Below the pieces are notes generated by a model. The model was given only the letters and a program-made list of their open reading frames with translations, made no database searches and had not been told where the DNA came from. This document shows positions 24,995-33,419 of a stretch of DNA of 36,780 nucleotides, piece after piece (within the stretch, counting starts at the first letter, position 1; every line of letters begins with the position of its first letter). The stretch comes from Flavobacteriaceae bacterium (GTDB taxonomy: Bacteria; Bacteroidota; Bacteroidia; Flavobacteriales; Flavobacteriaceae): NCBI GenBank assembly GCA_028284745.1, contig JANQRC010000016.1:1-36780 (forward strand), given 5' to 3'. A program made the position numbers and the translations under genes.

Positions 24995-25951
24995 TTATGC
25001 TGAAGTAATCTTCTTCAGGCGTTGTGTTATGGCTGTCAGTGCCAACGTTCTCTTTTCTTTGACGAACGCGTCTCCTTGCCCACTGATGCTATTATATACA
25101 TCGATACACGCATTCATTCTTCCAATATATTCTGTATCTGACATATTCTCAACTAGGTCAAACAACGCCTTGGGTCCTTTCAATCTGGAATAATCTATAA
25201 AGCTGTCTCTCGGAAATAGCTGATAGATCCCATTGTTGCCATAGTAGATAGGCAAACAGCCATCTGCGATACTATCCCATATCTTCTCGGTGACATAATT
25301 ATAGGCCACTGTATTCTCAAAACAAAGATTGAAGAAATACGGGGCCAATATGTCCTTTTTCCTACCGACCCAGTTACCCGCGCGGCTGTCTTCCTTTGAT
25401 ACACCATCGGGCCATCCCTTGCCAAATACATCCATCGCTCCGAGTTTATGGCCTTCTAGACCTATTTTGGATCGCACTTTGATCAGGTCGATATCAATAC
25501 CGTCCTTTAGGAGTTTAGGCGTTTCCAGACCTTGATAGTACGACATCAGCCCTACGATCTTTCTGCTGGGAATCGTAAAATCCTGCGGCAATGGGTCAAG
25601 TTCTTCATCGATCAATCCTGCATGAAAGGACAAAGGGCTTACAAACACATCGCCTGTGTAGATGTTCATCACATGGCATTTCACCAATCCAAGATAGGGT
25701 TTGACAATGGAGTCGAAATGTGTATCGAATCTCGGTTCGAGCGTCCAGATCAGATATTTCTTCCTACTGAAGAAGCGAAGAAAATACTTTTTGAGGTGCT
25801 TTAAATTTTGTGACATGATCACATCGGCCTGTTGTATGTCGTCCGTTATCTGAATGCCATGTTCTTCCAGAAAAGGCAGGTCCATAGGGTGAAACCCGCC
25901 AAACGGCGTATATCGTACACTTTTTTCAGTGAATACTTTGATGCTATTCAT
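24995..25951 (-). CDS. GT10 alpha-fucosyltransferase (alpha-1,3/1,4 type)
   Basis: The 318-residue protein has the family-10 signature 'FENTVAYNYVTEK' at 211-223, followed by 'IADGCLPIYYG', the GDP-fucose binding region. 'GAMDVFGKGW' near 171-180 and 'RKIVGLMSYYQG' near 130-141 belong to the same C-terminal domain, and 'LIWTLEPRFDT' near 67-77 to the acceptor domain. Family members transfer L-fucose from GDP-fucose in alpha-1,3 or alpha-1,4 linkage to GlcNAc or glucose units, as in Lewis-type structures. The protein lacks the C-terminal heptad repeats and basic tail seen in Helicobacter enzymes. gmd and fcl on the facing strand supply the donor. The start overlaps the GT4 gene upstream as ATGA. 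The family is sure; regiospecificity is not. Confidence 0.9.
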   Translation of the reverse strand: MNSIKVFTEKSVRYTPFGGFHPMDLPFLEEHGIQITDDIQQADVIMSQNLKHLKKYFLRFFSRKKYLIWTLEPRFDTHFDSIVKPYLGLVKCHVMNIYTGDVFVSPLSFHAGLIDEELDPLPQDFTIPSRKIVGLMSYYQGLETPKLLKDGIDIDLIKVRSKIGLEGHKLGAMDVFGKGWPDGVSKEDSRAGNWVGRKKDILAPYFFNLCFENTVAYNYVTEKIWDSIADGCLPIYYGNNGIYQLFPRDSFIDYSRLKGPKALFDLVENMSDTEYIGRMNACIDVYNSISGQGDAFVKEKRTLALTAITQRLKKITSA

Positions 25952-27099
25952 AGTTCGTCGGCAATACTTTTATAGGCCGCTAAGACGCCTTCTCTCACGC
26001 GACCATACTCGTAATTAGGTTTGATCTGTGCTAGGTTGAACTTCATGGCTTCATGCAATCGTTCTTTTTCAGACAACGCGAGTTGCACCAAACTGGTTAT
26101 CTCCTCGACATTTTCGCAATCAGAGATCAACAATCCATTCTTTTTGTGCTGAATGACCTCAGCAGAGGCATTACCTGGGTTAGACTGTATCGGAAAGGCG
26201 CCCATACAGACCGCCTCGAGCAAGGTGTTCGGCATTCCGTCTGAGTTGCTATTGCCAATATACAGCAAAGCTTCGCCCATGAGTTTCAATATTCGCTCAT
26301 GCGGAAGAAAAGTTGTCAATGGGAATAGTTCTATATTGAGGGATCGTGATAGTTGTTCTTCCTGAACAAAAGTGACCACTTCGTCATGTGCTCCAAAGAC
26401 CACGACCTTATGGCCTTTCAACTCTTCGGAACAATTCTTCAAAGCCTTTATCACTGGAATTGCCCTTCCTGACCTTCCTTGATATCCCTTTACAAGAATG
26501 GTCTTTCGATCTTCCAAGGGAAGGATATGAGCATCAAACACAGAGAAGTCATAACCGCCACCGCCTGGGAAGACGCCTAAGGCTTTCCCTGCAAAACCCA
26601 TATCCGTTGCCAAACCTAGGTCCCTATGACAGTCAGCAAACATATGGTCTACACGCGGAAGTACTGCCTCGATATCTTTTCTGTATTCGGGGAGTTCTTT
26701 AAAGTAATACAGGTCGCTGCCCCATGAAGAGTAGACCCATTTAATAGTTGGATGGTCTTTCATCGTCTGAAGAATGGGCGTACAAGAAATGTACAGCACA
26801 AAGCTGTGCACCACATCGGGCTTTATCTCTTCCAAGGTCTTTTCAAAGGCGTTCTCCAGCTTGTTGTCCGTTATACCAGTAATGGCATCATGCACCTTCG
26901 GTAGGTTTCGCTTCAAAAACGTTCTTCCGAAGGTGAAGAAACGTTTTTTCCAGCCTGTGATCTGATGCACCCATGGTAGCTTCAGTGCACGCCCTTGGTC
27001 CCTAATGTCGAACCAGTACACTTCATGACCAGCATCTTTGAGTTGGGCGGTCCAACGTTCAAAGTGCATGGATTTCATGGAAACCATCAATATCTTCAT
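25948..27099 (-). CDS. GT4 family glycosyltransferase
   Basis: A 383-residue GT-B protein. It starts 'MKILMVSMKSMHFERWTAQL'. 'IKWVYSSWGSDLYYF' near 120-134 is the inter-domain region, and 'ILVKGYQGRSGRAI' near 200-213 is an atypical start to the donor domain. 'NSDGMPNTLLEAVCMG' carries the family-4 signature with Asp in place of the first Glu (D-x7-E). 'AFPIQSNPGNASAEVI' is the following strand and loop. A retaining transfer with a nucleotide sugar is expected; the E-to-D change at the first signature residue is tolerated in some members. It overlaps both neighbours by ATGA. No membrane segment is seen. Confidence 0.8.
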   Translation of the reverse strand: MKILMVSMKSMHFERWTAQLKDAGHEVYWFDIRDQGRALKLPWVHQITGWKKRFFTFGRTFLKRNLPKVHDAITGITDNKLENAFEKTLEEIKPDVVHSFVLYISCTPILQTMKDHPTIKWVYSSWGSDLYYFKELPEYRKDIEAVLPRVDHMFADCHRDLGLATDMGFAGKALGVFPGGGGYDFSVFDAHILPLEDRKTILVKGYQGRSGRAIPVIKALKNCSEELKGHKVVVFGAHDEVVTFVQEEQLSRSLNIELFPLTTFLPHERILKLMGEALLYIGNSNSDGMPNTLLEAVCMGAFPIQSNPGNASAEVIQHKKNGLLISDCENVEEITSLVQLALSEKERLHEAMKFNLAQIKPNYEYGRVREGVLAAYKSIADEL

Positions 27100-28091
27100 T
27101 GCTTTTTCATCTTTTGTCTCAACACGCCCAGCCCGATCATTGCTAGAATTAGCTTTACAAAGACCTTAAGGGTCATCTTCTTGAAAAAGACCTTTGTATT
27201 GCAGTACTTGATCGTATCCGATACAAGCATATTGCGTAAACACTTCAACATCTCTGTATATCGACTTGCGGTGAATGCCTTGTTGATCAGCCCTCGATTG
27301 GTGTTGCATATTGCATGTGACAACCAGGACCTTTTTAGGTCATACCTTTTAACGAATTCCTTCCGTCCTCTGTATGAGTCCAACAATGCAAATATGTATT
27401 TATCAATGTTGGTGGCATGGCTAGCACTACCTGGCAAGACCCTATATACTGTTGTCACATGATCCAAGTAGTGAAGCTTTGATAGCTGTGATGCTTCTAA
27501 GAAAATCCGTGTATCACCGATCATTGCCTTTTTGAATTCAGGCCCTAGTATCTCAACTATCCTCAACAAAAGCTCTTTTCGTATTACTATTGTTGGGAAT
27601 TCGATGAACTTGCTGATGAGCATTTGCTCAACAGATCGGGCATCATTGAAATGGCGTTCAGGAACATCAACAAACTGTTGTTTGACCTGGTCAAAGAACT
27701 TGAAATGTGTGTAAGAGAGTCCATATTCCTCATGTTGGTCTAAGATCCCGACCTGTTTGGCCAACTTGTCTTTATCTATCCAATAATCGTCCCCTTCGCA
27801 CATGGCAATGTAATCTCCCTCACATTGAGAGATAGCATATAACAAGTTTGGAATGACCCCGAGGTTTTTCGTTTGGTTTGTATAACGGATCCGATGACTA
27901 CTTGGGTGAGTTTTAATGATCTCATTGATGACCATATCACTGCTATCTGGCGATCTGTCATTAGATATGACCAATTCAATATCAAAATCGGCCTGCTGCT
28001 CCAAAACACCCAAAATAGCTTGTTCGATGAAAGCTTCATGCCCATAGGTGATCATACAAACGCTTACTTTTGGGGTGGTATCGCTGCTCAT
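27096..28091 (-). CDS. GT2 family glycosyltransferase
   Basis: A 331-residue GT-A protein. 'VSVCMITYGHEAFIEQAI' starts the fold, 'ELVISNDRSPD' near 39-49 is the first Asp motif, and 'IAMCEGDDYWIDKDKL' near 93-108 holds the DD motif. The ending 'VKLILAMIGLGVL' is hydrophobic and may lie on the membrane. It strongly resembles the product at 29176-30117, with the same 'YIA-CEGDDYW' core and order of motifs, so the two look like paralogues. An inverting sugar transfer in the cytoplasm is expected. TAATG overlap with the upstream gene and ATGA with the downstream one suggest coupled translation. Specificity is unknown. Confidence 0.84.
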   Translation of the reverse strand: MSSDTTPKVSVCMITYGHEAFIEQAILGVLEQQADFDIELVISNDRSPDSSDMVINEIIKTHPSSHRIRYTNQTKNLGVIPNLLYAISQCEGDYIAMCEGDDYWIDKDKLAKQVGILDQHEEYGLSYTHFKFFDQVKQQFVDVPERHFNDARSVEQMLISKFIEFPTIVIRKELLLRIVEILGPEFKKAMIGDTRIFLEASQLSKLHYLDHVTTVYRVLPGSASHATNIDKYIFALLDSYRGRKEFVKRYDLKRSWLSHAICNTNRGLINKAFTASRYTEMLKCLRNMLVSDTIKYCNTKVFFKKMTLKVFVKLILAMIGLGVLRQKMKKQ

Positions 28092-29179
28092 TACTCTGCT
28101 GAAGCACTTTTAGATCCTATCATAAGCGTTAGCTCGATACACTTACTTATTTGGTCAAATTTGTAGCAATATGGTGAAGTTCTATGGTTTCTGATAATTT
28201 CCTCCAAAATAATATCATTCGCCAAGTACATATCGATATACGCAGGGGTCTTCCTATTTAGAATTTTCTTCAACTTGGTCTTCATCATCCGAGATTCTTG
28301 CCCCTCTTCTACCCTGGCATGCACTACATCCCCATGGGGGAAACTCTGGAGACTATTGCAGAATCCTTTTATATCATGCTCAATGTTAACGAGTTGGATA
28401 TGATGGGTAGGGAGTTTGAGAGCATCGTATCTCTCCTTTGCTGGCAAAGCTCCCCATTCTTGCCCTATGTTCGCTTTTGTCTTCTTAGTGACTTCAGCTA
28501 TATGAAAATAGGCATGATTGATCTGCTCTAAATGTGAATGGAAAGGCGCTTTGCTTCCTTTGCTACGGTAGCTCTTGGGATGCCACTGGTGTAGCATTAG
28601 GGTCTCATGGTCATAGAATGCTACCTTGTTGCCATTGTTTTTCAGCCGCAACAGTACATCTGCATCTTCGGCGCCCCAGCCATGGTAAAACTCATCATAA
28701 CCATTGATGCCCAACAATTGTTCTGTGTTGAACAATGTAGTGCCTGATAGCTCTCCTTTGAAGGCGATATGGTATTCGGAAAAAGGTTTTGTCTTCAGAG
28801 ATTCTTCTTTATCTAAAAAACCATATTGAAAATAGTAGGTGGTATCGTCTTTTGATAATGTCACCAACTTTTCAATCAAATGCGGGCTAAAGATCAGGTC
28901 GATGTCGCCCATAAAAAAATAGGGCGTTTCACATTGTTTCAAGGCGATATTGATGGCCCTGCTCTTGTTCCATAACTGATCCTCAACAGGGCATTGCAGG
29001 AGTTTCACAAACGCATAGGTATCACAGAGTTCTCGTATGGCAGTTGAAAACGCTTCTTGACTACCGTAGTCGACCAAGATCACGGTAAAGTCCATCATGG
29101 TCTGGTATGCTAGAGATTCCAAGCAGTTTTTAGCAATACGCAACTCTCTGTCTCTGTATGTAAGGACTATGGTGATCAT
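28091..29179 (-). CDS. GT2 glycosyltransferase with galactosyltransferase-like (Glyco_transf_7C) region
   Basis: A 362-residue protein with an N-terminal GT-A domain ('ITIVLTYRDRELRIAKNCLE', 'TVILVDYGS', and 'NKSRAINIALKQ' near 72-83). 'YFFMGDIDLIF' near 88-98 holds the DxD, and 'LLGINGYDEFYHGWGAEDAD' near 155-174 contains the 'GWGxEDxD' signature. That signature belongs to the C-terminal galactosyltransferase / chondroitin-polymerase-type domain. It is an inverting enzyme; galactose or GalNAc transfer is suggested by the signature but not proven. The C-terminal ~130 residues are unassigned. It overlaps the upstream GT2 as ATGA and the downstream GT2 as TAATG, inside a run of GT2 genes. Confidence 0.82.
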   Translation of the reverse strand: MITIVLTYRDRELRIAKNCLESLAYQTMMDFTVILVDYGSQEAFSTAIRELCDTYAFVKLLQCPVEDQLWNKSRAINIALKQCETPYFFMGDIDLIFSPHLIEKLVTLSKDDTTYYFQYGFLDKEESLKTKPFSEYHIAFKGELSGTTLFNTEQLLGINGYDEFYHGWGAEDADVLLRLKNNGNKVAFYDHETLMLHQWHPKSYRSKGSKAPFHSHLEQINHAYFHIAEVTKKTKANIGQEWGALPAKERYDALKLPTHHIQLVNIEHDIKGFCNSLQSFPHGDVVHARVEEGQESRMMKTKLKKILNRKTPAYIDMYLANDIILEEIIRNHRTSPYCYKFDQISKCIELTLMIGSKSASAE

Positions 29180-30117
29180 GTATCCTCGAGGGTAACTGGG
29201 CTTCCCAGTTTAGTTTTTGTAATATTAATGAATATGCCGATAAGTCTTGTCGATCGTTTGAAAAAGGTCTCTTGCCTCAATTCAAACAACAGCCATCCTA
29301 CTGCTTTAAAGATATCATGTTCTTTGGCTTTCTTAACAAAGACAGATTTAAGAATCGACCTGTATCTTCCAGAAATTGCCCGAAGATATTCTTTATTTGA
29401 TACTTGCTTGGACATTTCATCAAGAATGAACAAAAAACCTTCAGACAATTTGGTCTCTCTTTTTCTCAAACCTACGGAAACCCCTATATCATATCTATGT
29501 ACTGAAGTTTTAACGTCTAAAAATTTGGCTACGCCGCCCTTTCTAAGTGTCCAAAGGTATAGCGGCCAATCGCCTGTAACGACATGCTCCAAAAAGCTCG
29601 GCAACGGATATAGGTTCGCTCTTTTGATGAGCACGGTCAGGGTTGACATCTTGTTGCCTTCGACCAGGTCTATGAAATCGTATGCTTCCTTAACTGGTTT
29701 TCCAGCAGGTGTGCAGTCTTTTCCGCTTGGGTCCAGGAATGTTCTGTCCGTAAATGATATGACCATTCTTGGGTCTTTAGAGAACTCTGTACACTGAAGT
29801 TGTAGTTTCTCGGGATGCATCCAGTAGTCATCTCCTTCGCAAATGGCGATATAATCGCCTTGACACCTATTTAAGGCATTGATGAAATTTCCCATCATCC
29901 CCAAATTTTGCTCATTGCGTTGATACTTGATCTTATCTGGATACTGCTCTTGATATTGTTGGCAGATCTTTGAGGTTCCGTCTGATGAAGCGTCGTCGTT
30001 GAGAATGATCTCTACGTCGCACTCGGATCGTTGTTGTAGGATACCCTCTAGGCATTGGGCAATATAATCCCTTTGATCGTAGGTAATGACACAGACTGAA
30101 ATTAAACATTTGCCCAT
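29176..30117 (-). CDS. GT2 family glycosyltransferase
   Basis: The 313-residue protein starts 'MGKCLISVCVITYDQRDYIA'. 'VEIILNDDASSDGTS' near 36-50 is the first Asp motif, and 'YIAICEGDDYWMHPEKL' near 92-108 the second. 'VVTGDWPLYLWTLRKGG' near 175-191 is the late acceptor region. An in-frame TTG at 30153 would add 12 residues, but the ATG at 30117 gives the usual GT2 beginning and is preferred. It is a paralogue of the product at 27096-28091. Upstream is a 46-base gap without a clear promoter, downstream an ATGA overlap. Expected to be an inverting cytoplasmic transferase; sugar unknown. Confidence 0.82.
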   Translation of the reverse strand: MGKCLISVCVITYDQRDYIAQCLEGILQQRSECDVEIILNDDASSDGTSKICQQYQEQYPDKIKYQRNEQNLGMMGNFINALNRCQGDYIAICEGDDYWMHPEKLQLQCTEFSKDPRMVISFTDRTFLDPSGKDCTPAGKPVKEAYDFIDLVEGNKMSTLTVLIKRANLYPLPSFLEHVVTGDWPLYLWTLRKGGVAKFLDVKTSVHRYDIGVSVGLRKRETKLSEGFLFILDEMSKQVSNKEYLRAISGRYRSILKSVFVKKAKEHDIFKAVGWLLFELRQETFFKRSTRLIGIFINITKTKLGSPVTLEDT

Positions 30118-30163
30118 GTGCCTAAAATAACGAAATGTTTTTGTAGGCAGCAAAAGTTAGCCA

Positions 30164-31111
30164 TCAGAACCTTAACAATCCTCTAAATCTGTGGTCTCCT
30201 CTTCCCAAAAGTTTAAAAAGTCTGTAGGAACTGTTGATGCGGAACAATGCCAATTGTGTCTTGAGGGTCTTGTCGATATTGAATGTACGGACAAATCCTA
30301 GGCATTTTTCACAGCTGTCATAATCTTTCTGAGCCAGCGCAGCACGAAAAACTCCCACGACCATCCTGACAACGGCCTTGTTTATGGCACTATTCTTTCC
30401 CGCAAGTTGCACAACTGTCTTCTTTGCTTCTAAATAGGAATCAATTCCGTAGGCAATGTTCGCATAGAACCGTTTGGTGGATGATCGATGGCCTTGCCGA
30501 ATGTAGGCGATGCTGTCATTCGCCATGCCTGCTTGCTTCACATGACGCAATGTGCGGGCATACAACTCATGATCTTCTAGAATATGCATGTCTTGCCGTA
30601 TTGGCATGTGTTTGGCCAAGAAATCTCGACGCCATAAAGGTGCCACCATCAAAACTGAGAAACTTCCTGTGGCAAAAGATTCAAAAATATCATCTGGAAC
30701 AGACGCTAACGATTCGGACCCTCTGAACTCATAAGGTTCATGGTCGTCAAAGAAAAAAAGCCGTCCGATCACAACTTCAGTGCGAGGAAGCATTTTCAGC
30801 ATCTTGTTATTGAGATTGTCCTTGTGCATGAGATCATCACTATCAAAGAACTGAATATATCTGCCCTTGCTATTCTCAAAGCCTATGTTCCTGCAGGTAC
30901 TGGGCCCTTTGGGCGATCTATCGCCGCGTTGAAACACTCTGAATCTTTCGTCTCTTTCGCTATACGACCGGAGCAGCTCCAAAGAAGTATCAGTAGAACC
31001 ATCATCGACAAGTATACACTCCCAATCTTCGTACGACTGTTCTTTGATGGTGTCTAGCGTTTCGGCCAGTAGATCGGCGCGGTTATATATTGGAACAATG
31101 ATCGATATCAT
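30164..31111 (-). CDS. GT2 family glycosyltransferase
   Basis: A 315-residue GT-A protein. 'MISIIVPIYNRADLLAETLD' starts it, 'WECILVDDGSTDTSLELL' near 31-48 is the first motif, and 'YIQFFDSDDLMHKDNL' near 91-106 is the DxD motif. 'TCRNIGFENSKG' lies between them. It is very similar in order and wording to the next gene upstream (31108-32082): both share 'DWEC' before the first Asp motif and 'FDSDDLM'. They appear to be a tandem duplicate pair whose C-terminal halves have diverged. An inverting sugar transfer is expected. The ATG overlaps the TGA of its duplicate (ATGA). The specific sugar is unknown. Confidence 0.85.
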   Translation of the reverse strand: MISIIVPIYNRADLLAETLDTIKEQSYEDWECILVDDGSTDTSLELLRSYSERDERFRVFQRGDRSPKGPSTCRNIGFENSKGRYIQFFDSDDLMHKDNLNNKMLKMLPRTEVVIGRLFFFDDHEPYEFRGSESLASVPDDIFESFATGSFSVLMVAPLWRRDFLAKHMPIRQDMHILEDHELYARTLRHVKQAGMANDSIAYIRQGHRSSTKRFYANIAYGIDSYLEAKKTVVQLAGKNSAINKAVVRMVVGVFRAALAQKDYDSCEKCLGFVRTFNIDKTLKTQLALFRINSSYRLFKLLGRGDHRFRGLLRF

Positions 31112-32082
31112 TCTACATATGCCCTTGTTAATGCCTTGATAAAAATACCTTGACCCTTTTTTCCTCTGAAATATTTTTTCGTACCAAAGACCAGGTAGAG
31201 AATTAATCGTTGCCTAAAAGATAGGCCAATATACTTGTCTATACTATCTCTGGCATTGGTAAAATATTCTTTTTTCACGCTTTTGCGCGCATAAAGTCTA
31301 GTGATGGAAAGAAACCATTGTTTACCGAACCTGACTTGAGACAGCCGAAAGAAATCATCGGACAGATGGTGATGAAGCGAAGCGATGAATACTGGCACCG
31401 CTTTGAACACATTGGTATAGAACTGCTCTGACCTGGGGTGTTCTATCCCTGCATAGCGATAATAACAATCTACATCAGAGACGGAGATAAATCTTGGCCT
31501 TAGATCGTGTAGCACCCGCACATTGAATTCTATGTCTTGGAAACGTAATAGTTGTTCATTGAAACTGATCTTGCCTTTTATGAACGTACTCCTGTACATG
31601 GTTCGCTGTAAGTTCCAAGGCAATGTGCCTTCGGTCAAAAAAACTGAAAGGGCCTGCTCCCAGCCATCATTGTATATTTTTGGATGTGAATAGTTTATGT
31701 CTTTACCCTCCATCAACACACCCATTGAAAAGATGGCCATATCGCAGGGTTCTTTTTCCATCAATGCCACTCTACCGTCCAAGCACATAGGCAGCATTAG
31801 GTCATCACTGTCAAAGATGATCAGGTACTTTCCGTTCGATACTTCAATACCGTAATTCCTGCAAGCATTGGCGCCCTTTGCCCTTTGCTTTGGCCGTTCG
31901 TAGAATTGAAAACGGCTGTCCCGCCTTGAATACCCTTCAACAACGCTTTGGGTATTATCAGTACTTCCGTCATCTATCACGATGCACTCCCAATCTGCAT
32001 AGGTCTGACTCGCTATGGAGTCTAAGGTCTCCTTGATCAGCTCGCCGCGATTGTATGTAGGGATTACGATGGAAACCATCAT
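31108..32082 (-). CDS. GT2 family glycosyltransferase
   Basis: A 324-residue GT-A protein ('VSIVIPTYNRGELIKETLDS', 'WECIVIDDGSTDNTQSVV', 'NACRNYGI', 'YLIIFDSDDLMLPMCL'). 'RFQDIEFNVRVLHDL' near 203-217 is the catalytic-base region. The C-terminus is basic and partly hydrophobic. It is the duplicate partner of the product at 30164-31111. It follows a 106-base gap after the WecF-like gene that holds a TATATTTG promoter-like box, so it may start a transcription unit of its own. Two ATG codons in a row (32082 and 32079) make the exact start ambiguous by one residue. Specificity is unknown. Confidence 0.85.
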   Translation of the reverse strand: MMVSIVIPTYNRGELIKETLDSIASQTYADWECIVIDDGSTDNTQSVVEGYSRRDSRFQFYERPKQRAKGANACRNYGIEVSNGKYLIIFDSDDLMLPMCLDGRVALMEKEPCDMAIFSMGVLMEGKDINYSHPKIYNDGWEQALSVFLTEGTLPWNLQRTMYRSTFIKGKISFNEQLLRFQDIEFNVRVLHDLRPRFISVSDVDCYYRYAGIEHPRSEQFYTNVFKAVPVFIASLHHHLSDDFFRLSQVRFGKQWFLSITRLYARKSVKKEYFTNARDSIDKYIGLSFRQRLILYLVFGTKKYFRGKKGQGIFIKALTRAYVE

Positions 32083-32109
32083 TATTGATCATTGATTCAG
32101 AAGAGCAAA

Positions 32110-32117
32110 CAAATATA
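32110..32117 (-). promoter_or_regulatory. Possible Bacteroidota -7 promoter element
   Basis: On the minus strand the sequence is TATATTTG, an exact TAnnTTTG match, about 28 bases before the start of the GT2 gene at 32082. It lies in the largest gap (106 bases) of block C. No -33 TTG at standard spacing is clear, so it is a candidate internal promoter only. Confidence 0.38.
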
Positions 32118-32188
32118 GCTGATGATCAACATCATTATTTTTGTCTCTCAGTAGCATACTTACTTTATACATTTGCCTGTAAAGCTAG

Positions 32189-33415
32189 CTATATTGATCT
32201 AACTATCTTATCATCTACAGTCTCTAGTAATATCTTTATTTTGTCTTGCACATTTTCAATGCTATATTCTTTGGTCAAAATCATTCTGTTATTATCACTC
32301 TGAGACGTTGAAAGCTGTTCGTCAATTGCTGATTGTGTCAACGCTTTGACTGTAAAGAGCTCTAAGCCTATATTCTTGTAATACCTATAAACTGGGCTTC
32401 TCGAATTCAAAAAGACCTTAGCACCCATATAGCCCATGGATACGATATTCCCGACACCTTGTTGCCTTACATTGTTAAAAATAGCAGTACCGCATGTGCC
32501 GATCAAACGTGTATAATCATCAAGTGGCATGAATTCTGTTAAAGGGTGAAATCTATCGCCAAGGTATTTTTCACCGGATCTCAGCACAAAGTCCCGATAG
32601 GCCTTTGTATCTCCATAGCTCAAAGGGACTATTACTTTACGATCTTCAAGGTCTAGTTGAGATAATTTTAAAAAAACATCCGCATGATTGTTCGCAGCCG
32701 ATGATGAGTTGCCCACTAGAATATTATCTGAAGATATGCGCTCATCTACATCAAGCCACTGTTCCAGGCTGCCATAAGTAAATGGAGCATATGTCGGTGC
32801 AATCCCTATTTTATGAATTAACTTCATTTCTGTTGGAACAACGGGGACAACAATATCGGCTGCTCTAGCATCTTCATAGAAATCGCCATATGCATCATTC
32901 AAGACCTTAAATGGGTATACTTCGCCAAGTTGCCTTTTGAATCTCGACATAAAAACAAAAGACCGGTATGCTGTAAGAGAGTGTTTTAAGCGATCAATTG
33001 CTTTTTCTTTAAGAGTCTTGGTTGAATTAAGAAAGTTCTGGGTTTCTTTCAAAAATAATTTAGAATTGAGATGAGGCCAATCTTGGTACAGGTCAAAACC
33101 CCAGACAAACCATACTTTTAGCACATTGGAGGATACTTTTCTTAAGATCTTTCGTTTTCTTGGGTCTAATGAATGGAAAAAAATAGCATCTGCTTGTTCG
33201 GATAACTGACCTGAAAACTGTTCGTAATCTTTCGAATCTTCCAGAACCACTGGTCTAACAAGCCTAGACCTCACATACTTTAGTTTGTGATCATGATTGT
33301 CTACAACAACAATATACTCGAACTGTTGTGGGTGTAAAGATTCAAAAAGTTCAATAGTGGTATCTATGAATTTATCATCATGGAAAAGATGTACTATCCT
33401 CGATCTTTTGTTCAC
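32189..33415 (-). CDS. wecF: WecF-like 4-acetamido-4,6-dideoxyhexose (Fuc4NAc-type) transferase, GT56
   Basis: A 408-residue protein with the main signatures of the WecF/GT56 family. 'NILVGNSSSAANNHADVF' lies near 231-248, 'VIVPLSYGDTKAY' near 261-273, and 'FNNVRQQGVGNIVSM' and 'GAKVFLNSRSPVYRYYKNIG' after that. In enterobacteria WecF adds Fuc4NAc from dTDP-Fuc4NAc to the lipid-linked ECA disaccharide. The neighbours upstream are a 4-amino-sugar transaminase and an acetyltransferase, so the donor is probably a dTDP-4-acetamido-4,6-dideoxyhexose made on site (inference). It is longer than E. coli WecF (about 360), with extra sequence between residues 100 and 165. Start is GTG at 33415, four bases after the previous TAA. 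The gene looks more AT-rich than its neighbours. Confidence 0.85.
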   Translation of the reverse strand: MNKRSRIVHLFHDDKFIDTTIELFESLHPQQFEYIVVVDNHDHKLKYVRSRLVRPVVLEDSKDYEQFSGQLSEQADAIFFHSLDPRKRKILRKVSSNVLKVWFVWGFDLYQDWPHLNSKLFLKETQNFLNSTKTLKEKAIDRLKHSLTAYRSFVFMSRFKRQLGEVYPFKVLNDAYGDFYEDARAADIVVPVVPTEMKLIHKIGIAPTYAPFTYGSLEQWLDVDERISSDNILVGNSSSAANNHADVFLKLSQLDLEDRKVIVPLSYGDTKAYRDFVLRSGEKYLGDRFHPLTEFMPLDDYTRLIGTCGTAIFNNVRQQGVGNIVSMGYMGAKVFLNSRSPVYRYYKNIGLELFTVKALTQSAIDEQLSTSQSDNNRMILTKEYSIENVQDKIKILLETVDDKIVRSI

Positions 33416-33419
33416 TCGA

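Noticed and set aside
29228-29797. Plus-strand open frame of 189 codons
   Set aside because: It lies entirely antisense to a clear GT2 gene, and its product has no recognisable motif.
32120-32143. Hairpin plus T-run (ATGAT-caac-ATCAT-tatttttg) resembling a plus-strand terminator
   Set aside because: The stem is only five AT-rich pairs and there is no plus-strand transcription unit here to terminate.
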